64,000 nucleotides of DNA, taken from the NCBI RefSeq assembly GCF_902167145.1, contig NC_050098.1, forward strand, positions 109,902,207-109,966,206. Direction: 5' to 3'. The notes beneath the pieces are model-generated. The model was not told where the DNA came from, ran no database searches, and saw only the letters and a program-made list of their open reading frames with translations. A program made the position numbers and the translations under genes. This document shows positions 54,511 to 64,000 of the stretch, one piece after another (position 1 is the first letter of the stretch; every line of letters starts with the position of its first letter). The DNA is from Zea mays (Eukaryota; Streptophyta; Magnoliopsida; Poales; Poaceae).

Positions 54511-55874
54511 GCGCTCACCTTCAGTAAGGGCCGCACCGACGGAGGACCTGCGGGTGGAGCTCAACAGCAGGCGTGCGGGAGAGGATGCTCCAGTCCCTCT
54601 GGAGAGGCCTGATGACCTGCGAGCAGAACTCAACCGTAGGCGTGCGGGCGAGGATGTCCACGTCTCTCTGGAAAGGGCGCGTGAGCGCCGACAGAACGTC
54701 GAGGGTCACAACCTCGACCTAGACTTCTCCGCGGTTGCGCCGCAAACTCCAAGGGGTGCCCGAATTCAGGCGGGTGTCCCGTTGGCCGGCGTGGGCTGTG
54801 TTGCACTGGCGGATCATCTCCGCGGGGACTTGGCCATCCAAGTTCCGGCCACACCTGCTAGAAAAGTACGACGGTACATCAAACCCGTCGGAATTCTTGG
54901 AGGTATATGTTACTTCTATTATGGTAGCAGGTGGAGACACTACTGTAATGGCAACATACTTCCATGTAGCCTTGTTTGGGCCAGCCCGGACTTGGCTCAT
55001 GAACCTCACCCCAGGATCGATCTACTCCTGGGAAGAGCTCTGTGCGCGGTTCATAGTGAACTTCGCCAGTGCTTATCAACAGCATGCAGTGAGGCAGGAA
55101 TCCAGGATGAGAAGATGCTGGAGAAGTTGGCCACACATGACGTGGAAACTATCACCACGCTCTTCGCTCTGGCTGACAAGTGTGCTAGAGCTGCCGAGGG
55201 CCGTGCATGGCACTCGACACCACAGACTGGGGTTGCCCAGAAGGGTGGCTCGGGTGCCGTCACCCATGACAACAAGAAAAGAAGAAGAAGAACCATGGCC
55301 ACGAGAGGCTGCAGTCTGCTGCTCCGGTTGTCGCAGCTGCGACTGGGGGCTAGAACGAGCGCAACAAGCGCCCACGGCCACAGGAGGAAATAGCGGCTCA
55401 TGCCCCATGCACCCCAACAGTCACCACAGCGCCACAGAGTGTCGTGGGATCATCAAGCTCGCGAAGCGCGTTAGCGAGTGGCGCCAGCAGACTTCCAAGG
55501 ATGGCTCCCCACCTCGTTGTCGGCCTGGCAAGGAGAGGGTCGACGACGGTGATGTGGCTGCGGGGGAACGGGACCTCGGGTATCAGTCCCCCGAGCAGGT
55601 CCTCAAGGACATCCTCACTGGAGGCTCAGACTCTGGTGATGATACCGACCGCCACAAGAAGCTGTACGTGATTTACGGCGGAAGCTGGGAGCTCACCTCC
55701 CGCAGGAACGTCAAGTCCCTACCGAGAGGTCCTTTCGGTGACCCCAGGGTTCCCGAAGGCAGCCCCACACCAGCGGTGGCGGAGCACCACTATCTCCTTC
55801 GGGGCATCCGACTGCCCCGAGAACATGGCAGGGTCCGGCATACTGCCGCTCATCACCGCCCCTATCATTGCTAA
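54511..55874 (+). pseudogene. Element E gag, remainder after the Opie insertion
   Basis: Resumes after the duplicated target GCGCT. A two-fold repeat of about 35 residues (DLR.EL..RRAGED...SLER) spans 54548-54690. A capsid domain follows in another frame (KYDGTSNPSEFLEVY, ATYFHVALFGPARTWL, SWEELCARFIVNFASAYQQH), then a segment with a small deletion (DEKMLEKLATHDVETI, LFALADKCARAAEGRAWH) and the Cys/His-containing tail (SGSCPMHPNSHHSATEC). At least three frame changes are present, so it is dead. Confidence 0.8.
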
Positions 55875-56451
55875 CATCAAGCTGCATCATGTTCTGATCG
55901 ACGATGGGGCTGGGCTCAACGTCATCAGCCACGCTTAGTTCAAGCTGCTACAGGTCCCAGGGTCCCGACTAGGACCCTCTCGTCCATTCTCCAGAGTGGG
56001 CGCTCAACCGGTGTATCCCCTTGGCAGCATCACGCTCTCGGTTACATTCGGGACAGAGGAAAACTTCTGCACAGAGAACGTCCAGTTCGACGTTGTGGAG
56101 GTTAACCTCCCGTTCAATGCCATCATTGGCAGGCCGGCTCTGTACCGGTTCATGGCCATTGCCCATTACAGGTATTTGGTCCTCAAGATGCCGTCTTCGG
56201 CCGGCGTCCTCACTGTGCGGGGCGACCACGCCGCTGCGCTTGCGGCTGTGGAGAAGCTGCATGCCCTAGCGGCAGAAGTTGCTCGCTCGGACGATGGAGG
56301 GAGGGAACCCCTGACCTTCGGCACCAAGGTGCCTACCAAGGCGCCAAAGGTGCAGCCATCCGGAGTGGACGACGTCCTCGTTAAGGCCATCCGGCTTTGT
56401 GCGGATTCCCCCCAGACCACTCGCATTGCGGGTGATTTGGAGGAAAAATAG
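55845..56451 (+). pseudogene. Element E aspartic protease domain
   Basis: The active-site region reads VLIDDGAGLN, where related copies have D-G-G-A; the first glycine position is aspartate here. The IIGRPALYRF strand is present near 56122. In-frame TAG codons lie at 55936 and 56449. The second falls at the same place as the protease-end TAG of element A (E-E-K-stop-E). Confidence 0.75.
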
Positions 56452-57825
56452 GAACTCACGCTCGTCACCTTCCTCCAGGAAAATGCCGACGTGTTCGCAT
56501 GGGAGCCGTCGCAGATGCCTGGGATCCCTAGGTAGGTTATCGAGCACCATCTGAAGATCCACCCTGACGCCAAACCGGTGAGTCAGAAGCATCAAAGACA
56601 GTCCGTTGAGCGGCAGGACTTCATCCGAAAGGAGGTCCGAAAGCTGCTGGACGCTGGCTTCATCGAAGAGGTTCATCACCCAGTGTGGCTGGCCAACCCA
56701 GTCATTGTTCCAAAGGCAAACGGGAAGCTTCGGATGTGCATCGACTACACCAGCCTTAATAAAGCTAGTCCCAAGGACTCGTATCCACTTCCACGTATAG
56801 ATGAAATCGTGGATTCTACCTCCAGGTGTGACCTCTTGTCCTTCTTAGATGCTTACTCTGATTTCCATCAAATCCAGATGTCTAGGGAAGATAGGAAGCA
56901 TACCGCTTTTGTAACAGTGGATGGGCTTTATTGCTATGTCGTAATGCCTTACGATCTGAAAAACGCCTTGCCAACATTTTTGCGGGCGATGAGTAAGACT
57001 TTCGAGGACCTGATTAGGGATACAGTAGAGGTATACGTCGATGACATCGTGGTCAAGACTAAGAGAGGGTGGACCCTAGTGGAAGACTTAACCTTGGTCT
57101 TCGACAAGCTGTGGGCAACACACACGAAGGTGAACCCGGACAAGTGCGTCTTTGGTGTCTCCGCAGGGTAGTTGCTGGGGTTCCTGGTTTCGCACCGGGG
57201 CATTGAAGCAAACCAGGAGAAAATCAAAGAAATTGAGGCGATGAGGCCTCCGGCCCACATCAAAGACGTCCAGAAGATTACGGGGTCATTAGCCGCCCTT
57301 AGCCGCTTCATTTCAAGGCTGGCTGAGAGGGCGCTGCCCTTCTTCAAGCTGTTGCGGAAGTCCGGCCCATTCACTTGGACCAAAGAGGCGAAACAAGACT
57401 TTCAAGAGTTGAAGCAGCACCTGGTGTCCCTACCAATTCTGGTAGCTCCAGAACTTGGGGAGTCGTTGTATTTATACACCGCGGCGACTGCAGAAGCGGT
57501 GAGCATGGTGCTGGTCGTCGAAAGGACGACACAAGAAGGCCAGGAACCTGAAGGCTCGGGAACGGCTACAGGGGTCCGGACCATGCAGAGGCCGGTCTAC
57601 TACGTCAGCGAAGTCCTCCATGAAGCGAAAGCCAGGTACCTTGAGACGCACACCCTTCTCTATGTTGTGCTTGTTGCGTCCAGGAAGTTGCGCCACTATT
57701 TCCAGGCACACAAGGTCGTGGTGGTGACCTCTTTTCCGTTAAGGGCCATCCTCCACAACTCTAACACCATAGGAGGATGGCCCTTGTGGGCCATGGAGCT
57801 CGCTGAGTTCCAGCTGGACTTCTAG
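56452..57825 (+). pseudogene. Element E reverse transcriptase and first RNase H
   Basis: DVFAW, the RT palm motif MCIDYTSLNK, the mutated PYDLKNA (usually PFGLKNA), catalytic YVDD at 57034-57045 and FLVSHRGIEAN. The degenerate first RNase H reads YLYTAATAEAVS, followed by YYVSEVL and RKLRHYFQAHKV. TAG codons at 56533, 57169 and 57823 break an otherwise single frame. Confidence 0.88.
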
Positions 57826-59791
57826 CCTCGCCATGCCGTCAAGAGCCAGGTCCTGGCTGACTTCATCATGGAGTGGACACCTCCCCCTGGGCGCCCTTGG
57901 GGGTCCGGATCCCAATTCGGACCCCACACCTGAGAAGCCTAGGGGTCCGGTTTTCACCGAGCCCCACTGGACACTCTTCTTCGACGGATCCAACCGTCAG
58001 TAGGGTGGCAGAGCCGGAGTGGTCCTCATCGACCCAAGCGGAGATCAAGTGAAGTACATGGTGCACCTTGAGTTCAAGGCCACCAACAATATGGCAGAGT
58101 ACGAAGCATTGATCTTCGGCTTGTCGGTCGCTCTATCCCTGGGGATCCGCCAGCTCCTCGTGAAGGGGGACTCCCAGCTGATCATCAAGCAAGTCCATGG
58201 GGAATGTAGCTGCAATGAGCCCAGGCTCGCAGCTTACCTCCTCCATGTAAGGAAGCTGGAAAAAGACTTCACGGCCCTGGAACTGCAACATGTTCCTCGG
58301 GCTGACAACTCGGCGGCAGATGGACTCTCCCGGAGGGCATCAACTTGGGCAACCGTGCCCAAGAGCGTCTTCGAAAGACGGCTGCTGAGACCCACCACCC
58401 AGCCTGCCGAACAGGACAAAGGGGGCGAGACTAGCACCTCGAAGCTAGCGGTCCCGGTGGCGTACCATCTACAGAACCCACCGAAGACTGTGTGTGCTAC
58501 AGGGGTTCCTGCCAGCCCCTTAGCCCCACATCCAGTATCTCTGAGTGGTCCCGATGCATGGATCTCTGAGATCTGGGACTACCTGAAGGAAAATATCCTT
58601 CCTGAAGATCATGTGTCTGCACAACGCATAGTGCGGTTGGCTAAACGCTACACGGTGGTAGAGGGGGATCTTTACCGCTGTGGCGCCAACGACATTCTCA
58701 TGCGGTGCATCACCCAGGAGGAGGGTCGTGAGATACTCGTGGAGATCCATGGAGGAGACTGCGGAAGTCATTCCTCATCCCGCACACTGGTCGGTAAGGC
58801 CTTCCGGCATGGCTTCTACTGGCCAACCGCTCTCCAGGATGCAGCTAAGATGGTAAAGTCCTGCAAGGCGTGTCAGTTCCATGCAAAGCAGATACACACA
58901 CCAGCTCAGGCTCTACAGATGATTCCGCCCTCCTGGCCATTCACCGTATGGGGGGTGGATATCCTAGGACCATTCCCCAGGGCCGTCGGCGGCTACCATT
59001 TCCTCTTCGTCGCCATCGACAAGTTCACGAAGTGGCCTGAGGCCACCCCTGTGGTCAGCATCACCCAGGGTGCTGCTGTTGCCTTCCTCAAGTCGATCGT
59101 CTGCAGATTTGGGGTCCCAAGCCGTATCATTACGGACAACGAGACCCAGTTTACAAGTCGGCTCTTCCAGGAGTATTGCGAGGGCATCGGCACCCAGCTC
59201 TGCTTTGCGTCTGTGGCTCATCCCAAGAGCAACAACCAGGTGGAGAGGGCAAACATAGAAATCCTTAGGAGGCTCAAGACACGCAGCTATGACTGCTTGA
59301 AAAAGCATGGTGTGAATTGGGTCAGTGAGCTTCTGTCTGTGCTATGGGGGAACCGGACCACACCCAGCCGAGCTACCGGGGACACCCCGTTCTTTCTGGT
59401 CTACGGGGCTGAAGCCTGCCTTCCCCCGGAAATCCTTATGGGCTCCCCATGGGTCCAGTCATTTGATGAGTCTATGTAGGAACAGCTACGGCGTGAGGAC
59501 ATGGACTTCATCGACGAGCACAGATGGCGAGCAGCGATCCAAAATGCACGGTACAACCAAGCCAGGCGCTACCACCAACGGTTCGTGCATAGTAGAGAGC
59601 TCAGGGTTGGGGACCTAGTCCTAAGGCGAGTACTGAACTGAGAAGGGCTCCACAAACTCTCCCCTAGTTGGGAAGGACGCTTCAAGGTGACGGAAGTAAG
59701 CCGACCTGGGTGTGTCCGCCTTGCCACAACTGAAGGAGTGCCTCTTCCCAACCCCTAGAACATAGAGCATCTCCGTAAGTTCTTCCCATAG
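57826..59791 (+). pseudogene. Element E archaeal-type RNase H and integrase
   Basis: A frameshift lies between 57826 and 57976. The second RNase H starts LFFDGS with TAG at 58001, then NMAEYEAL and KGDSQLII. Integrase has HHCC residues (H-G-G-D-C-G-S-H, C-K-A-C), D in WGVDILGPF, D in IITDNETQF, E in NQVERAN and a C-terminal WEGRFKV. Stops at 59477 (TAG), 59639 (TGA) and 59756 (TAG) precede the natural end at 59789-59791 (RKFFP). Confidence 0.88.
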
Positions 59792-60808
59792 AAGCGAAAC
59801 TAGGGGGATGAGTTTTCTTCCTTCGTAACTAGGTTGTGCATATGTGTACGTCAACCTGGTGAGGTCCGCCCTCGTAAGCCCGGCCTGTTGGTCTGCACCA
59901 ACGTATGCCAAGTTATAAGGAAAGAATTTACCCCCCAGAGGAGCTTTTGTGATGGTTTTACTCTGCTTTAGTTCACAACCGTTGCTTTTTATCTAAACCA
60001 CCCATACTGTTTCCCACCCTTGCTGGTATGATGACATCCGAATTGAGTAGCCAGGTTTGCAGTTTAGGACCCCTCTACACGGGGAGGGGGGTCCGGCAGC
60101 CTGAGGGCCAGTTCTAGAGAATGGGCTCTCGCTCCCTGGGTGGTCCAGAGCTATGTAGGCCCTTAGCTTGGTTCCGTACCCTAATCCTGCACGCCCCACC
60201 ACTCTGGGATGAGCACCCTAGTATTTAGAACTATATTCCTGTGGGTCCGACAACCTAGAGTCCGGTTCTAGAGAATGGACACATGTCTCCTAGGGTGGTC
60301 TGGATCTATGTAGTCGCTTAGCATGGTCCTATACCCTAAGCCTGCACGCTCCACCACTCTGCGACGGGTGTCCTAGTATTTGGAACTGTGATTCAAGGGG
60401 TCCGGGCATACGGCTTGGCCTCCCAGACTAAATCCTGCAGGTCCTGTTGCATGAATCAAAGGATGGCATATACCAGACGATGGGTCCTATGGGTATGCTA
60501 CTAACACTTCCTAGCCGAAGCTGTGTACAGGTCCAGGTCCAGGTCCCAGTCGAGACTACCTCCTCGGGGCTGGGTCACCAACTCTTTCTTAGGTATACTG
60601 GTATCCAGCCTCGACATGTCGAGCCTACATCCCAGGGGGACCAAGTACCAGGGAGAAGTTGGTAACGCCACACACAGCAAGGACAAATAGCATATAAATA
60701 AGTGCTAATACTGCTTGATAAATAGTACTCAAAAGTATCTTACAAAACCAAAAAAATATTACAAAGTCGCTTCCCAGTGGGACCCTTGCCTTCTCTCTGC
60801 AGATCTAG
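59792..60808. other. Element E 3' spacer with ~154-bp direct repeats
   Basis: No gene. Two full units begin GTCCGGCAGCCTGAGGGCC at 60091 and GTCCGACAACCTAGAGTCC at 60245, each with GGTTCTAGAGAATGG, GCACGCYCCACCACTCTG and CCTAGTATTTRGAACT; a partial third starts near 60400. The right part (60660-60780) is AT-rich and may be the 3' UTR of the antisense gene. Confidence 0.75.
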
Positions 60809-63800
60809 CTACTCATCATCAGCAGGATCCCGCTGGAAGCGTTTAGCCACCAGTTCTACGACACCTTGTACGCCCTCCCGGGCAGCGTCTTCAGTGTTGG
60901 CCACCGGACCCGCGATCACCGGCTCCAAGGAGATGGCCGGGTCGTGGCTCCGGAAGCACGTCAAGATATACTCGATTACTGCCCGGCAGAGCCTGCCGCC
61001 CTCGGCCTCCAGGCAGGCGCCGAGAATCTGGTCCAAGCATCGGAGGCGATCGGCGGTGGAGTCCAGCACCGGGAGCATGTCGGAAATGGACGTCGGCAGC
61101 TCCGACACCGGGATGGGACTCATCCCTAGCGGCACCAGAGCCGTGCTCGCCTCACCAGCCCATGCGGCGATGCGCTGGACCCCGGTGCGATGCTCCGCCT
61201 GAAGGTCTTCAAGGGCCTTCCTGGTGGCCTCCACCGCCTGGGGGCCCGGAGCTGCCTGCGCTGCCTGCGCCGCCTAGAACTGGTGGACCCGCTCTTCTAG
61301 CTTTTTCTCCTTCTCCTCCGCCTCGAGCTCATGCTCGGCCAGCAACTTATCCTGCCTTTCAAACATTTCCTCCCTGAAGGCGAGATCCTTCTCCCGCCAG
61401 GCGAGATCCGCCTCCCGCATATCCAGGGATGCATCCTTCTCCTTCAGGTTCTCCTCGGCCAGGGCAATGTTGCTGGCCTTGTCCTCCAGCTCCCGCTCCC
61501 ATTTTTGGATCCTCTCCACAGCCGTGGTCTGCTGGATCCGTTGCTCTTCTAGGATTTCGTTCAAGGCGCTCAGCTTTGCCCGGAGCTCTGTGACGACCGC
61601 CTCCCTCTGGTCTAAGGCCTCCTCCCTCTTGACCAACCTCTTCTCCTTCCGACTCGCCTCCAACTCCTGAGTGTACAACCTCTGGAGGTCCTTTTTGTAA
61701 TCCTTGCGGTCCCGCTCGAGCTCGGACTGCTTAGAGGTGAACTGGCGGGATGCCGCCTTGGTGCACTCCTCGAGCTGGGTGCGCCAGTCGCTGAGGCGTT
61801 GGTGCTCGGCCTCAAGCACCCCCCACTCCCATAGGATCGCCGCCTCAGTCTCATGAAGAGCCTGATGGGCATGAGACAGCACCCGGGGAGGGGAACTGCT
61901 TCTGGCTTGGCGACGGTCCGGAGCCGCCGCCCAAAAACCACATCCGGCTCCTCCAGAGTGGGCGGCGGGATGGAGCTAGACGCGCCCCCCGCGTCGCCCC
62001 TGATGGCGGGGTGGGCGCAGTTGGGACCTCCTCCGCCGCTGCTGACGGTGTACATGATGGCATCGCTGTCGTTGAGGCTGCGGTAGCCGTCGGTGTAGGT
62101 GCAGCAGCCGGGGGTGGACCGTTGGTGCCACTCCTAGCAGACGCTTGCTACTGAGAGCCCGAACCGCCAGACATGGTATCTAGCGGAGGAGGCGCGGCCT
62201 TGGGAGTAGAGGGGGAGGAAGCCCTGACAAGCAAAGGATGGGTTAAGACCCGTCGGCATAATAGATAGACTAATGGAAAAAAGGAGCTACACTCACTTGG
62301 GGCCCTGTACTTTCCAGCGACCCTAGAAACGGGGCAATCGCTGCATTTGCTGCTGCTGCTGCTGGTGCCCCTGGGGGAGATCACCCCTAGGTGGTGGTGG
62401 TGGCGGCGGGACCGATGGTGGTGGCGGTTGTGGTGGCGGCGGACCCGATGGTGGTGGTGGCGGAGGACTGATGTGCCTCTGCGTGCCCTGCGCCTGGGAG
62501 TTGGCCTCCTCGGGCCCACCAGCGGTCCTCTGACGCTTCTGGGGAGGGTCCACAACGAATGACCCGTCGGCGTGGCGCAGCCGGCGTTGCCTCTCTTCCT
62601 CCAACCCCCAGGTACCACCTAGTGTGGAGGAACTGCTTGCAGCCCCTTTGCCCTTCTCCAAGGGGCGAGGGGCCACGGCGGGGGCGCTGGGTGCCACACC
62701 GGTAGGCTGGGGACCTCCAGCCGACGCATCGGAGATCGGATCCCGCGGTGAGGGTCCCAGCCGCCGGTCTGGCGAACCGCCACGCCGCTCTCGTCAAGGG
62801 TTGGCAGCGTGGCCAATATCGCCGTCCTCAACCCTGGATCGTCGCAGAGCGCAGGGATGCTCTGGGGGAGGATCAGGGACTCAGGAATGAAGGACTCACC
62901 AGTAATCCCCTTCACCAGGATTTCCAGCTCGTCCCAGGATAGGTCAGTCCCTGGCCCGTGCTGGATCCAGCCGATGTCGTATGAGCCGGTGAACCAGCAA
63001 CACAAGCGCGCCCTCCTCTGCAGCGGCGCGATCCGGCGCTTCAGGAAGTCGCCGACCACGTGCATTGACATCATGCCACCGGATGCTAAGGTCTTGATCC
63101 TATCTAGTACGGGCAGGAACTCCGGCACTAGGGATGGCTTGGCCCTCCATTGTTTCCTCGAGTGCAGGCCCGTCGCTCGACAGGGCGAGGCGGTCGTTGG
63201 CCTCGGCGCTGGCGATCACCCAGTCGCCGCGCCAGTTTTCCCATCTTGCGCCGCCAAGGGTGGGGATGTAGGCCACGACTGAATTTGACCTTGCTGGAAG
63301 TAGTAGGCACCGAGGTGGTCCTTAGCCTTCCCAGACTTCACCAACACGAAGAAATGGCAGAAGAGGGAGGTGCAGAGGGGCCACCCCCATGAACATCTCG
63401 CAGAGGTGGACGAAGATGGCCGCCTGGAGGATGGAGTGGGGCGTGAGTTGCTGAAGCTGGAGCCTGAGCTCCTCCAACAGGAGCAAGAAGAAAGGCGAGA
63501 TCAGCAGCGCCAACCCGTAGGAGAGGTAGGAGATGAACAACACGAACTCCCCGGCGGCGAGATCACCGAGGGGAGCAGCGCCAGCGCGGATCCTTCCGGC
63601 GAGCGCTGGCATGCCCCACCCGAGCAGGTTGCGCACCAGGTTGAGTGTCGCCTCAGACTGGAAGCGGTCGAGATGGCCGAGCGAAGTCATGGCGGCGGCG
63701 CGGGTGTAGAGAAGGAGAGCGCGAATGCAAAGGGGCGCGGAGAGCTTGAAGGCGAAAGGGCGCAGCGATTGGGAGAGAATGCGAAAGTGTAACTGCTGCA

Positions 63801-63846
63801 CGCGGGGTGAATCCCTTTTCAAGGCAGACTCTCCCGCTCGTGCCAC
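60809..63846 (-). pseudogene. Antisense multi-exon gene of element E (PF04195-like protein)
   Basis: Runs opposite to gag-pol. The probable ATG at 63690 (MTSLGHLDRFQSEATL) leads into the conserved domain (GLALLISPFFLLLLEELRL, HSILQAAIFVHLCEMFMG). Frameshifts near 63330-63120 precede RRIAPLQRRARLCCWFTG and LILPQSIPALCDDPGLR. A proline-rich segment follows. A clean intron lies at 62296-62224 (CCAA/GTGAGT, TTGTCAG/GGC, 73 nt). Then comes a long coiled coil, 61882-61277 (KREEALDQREAVVTELRAK, READLAWREKDLAFREEMF), and a C-terminal helical domain to 60809 (NTEDAAREGVQGVVELVAK). A TAG at 61276-61274 splits the last two. Same architecture as the antisense gene of element A. Function unknown. Confidence 0.75.
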
Positions 63847-64000
63847 GAGACGCTACAGGAAATCCTGTCTGACACACACCTGACGCCCAGGCGACCCAGT
63901 CTATGACACGGGGGCCCGGGTCCGCAAGTCATACAGCTGGTGTGCTGGTCTTCGAGTGCGGAAAAGGCGAACCGCCACGCGGGAAGCGAACCGCCGCCCA

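Larger units (their letters stand above)
36851..64000 (+). mobile_element. Element E: Tat-lineage Ty3/gypsy retrotransposon, 3' end beyond window
   Basis: 5' LTR 36851-38084, PBS TGGCGCGCCAGG at 38087, gag start 38145, gag interrupted by the Opie-like element (38493-54510) and resumed, then protease, RT, dual RNase H, integrase to 59791, a repeat-bearing spacer and a large antisense gene (60809-63846). Same design as element A, without the tandem arrays seen there. The left flanking 5 bp are GTTTC. The family may be Huck-like, but that name is a guess. Confidence 0.88.

Overview
This is plant nuclear DNA, almost certainly from a grass and most likely maize or another Zea. The evidence is the dense nesting of LTR retrotransposons, an Opie-type Sirevirus whose LTRs carry CACCGGACTGTCCGGTG palindromes, two Tat-lineage Ty3/gypsy elements (one Grande-like) with long 3' regions and antisense genes, a Del/Tekay-type chromovirus, a Stowaway MITE and Helitron-like ends. 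I see no intact host gene. The only host-derived coding sequence is a broken, intron-containing fragment resembling a KIN-7-type kinesin. Family names come from recognition, not from a database search.

Layout. 1-10900 is a Grande-like Tat element (A), cut by the window start. It has gag, protease, RT with two RNase H domains and integrase in one frame broken only by TAG codons. Its 3' region holds an 89-bp tandem array, a spliced antisense gene, a 41-bp tandem array, a second antisense gene with its own TATA box, and the 3' LTR. 10906-13485 is the 3' part of an old Del-type LTR (B). 13486-16400 is a patchwork of kinesin exons, a MITE, two Helitron-like 3' ends, a hAT-like terminus and a Stowaway. 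16405-18600 is a truncated gypsy element (F) with LTR, PBS and gag. 19078-23063 (minus) and 23605 onward (plus) are two diverged LTRs of one family (C and C') lying head to head inside an older copia-like LTR remnant.

Nested complex, 25834 to the window end. Element D, a Del/Tekay chromovirus with 3.25-kb LTRs and TSD CTTAG (25834-36797), sits in C'. Element E, a Tat element from 36851 to beyond the window, sits in C' 48 bp further on. An Opie-like Sirevirus (38493-54510, TSD GTGCT/GCGCT) sits in the E gag. A non-coding large retrotransposon derivative G (43718-50624, TSD ATGTC) sits in the Opie pol. LTR divergence by eye is lowest in D, slightly higher in G and higher in Opie, which agrees with the nesting order.

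How the parts work together. D has lost most of gag, protease and the N-terminal RT, and G encodes nothing, yet both have nearly identical LTRs, so they were presumably mobilised by proteins of relatives. The two Tat elements share an antisense, intron-containing gene (PF04195-like N-terminus, disordered middle, coiled-coil tail) between pol and the 3' LTR. The most interesting possibly undescribed item is a 62-codon acidic mini-gene inside each D LTR. It joins perfectly in frame across a GC-AG intron, the intron contains a conserved block, and older LTR B keeps the same layout.
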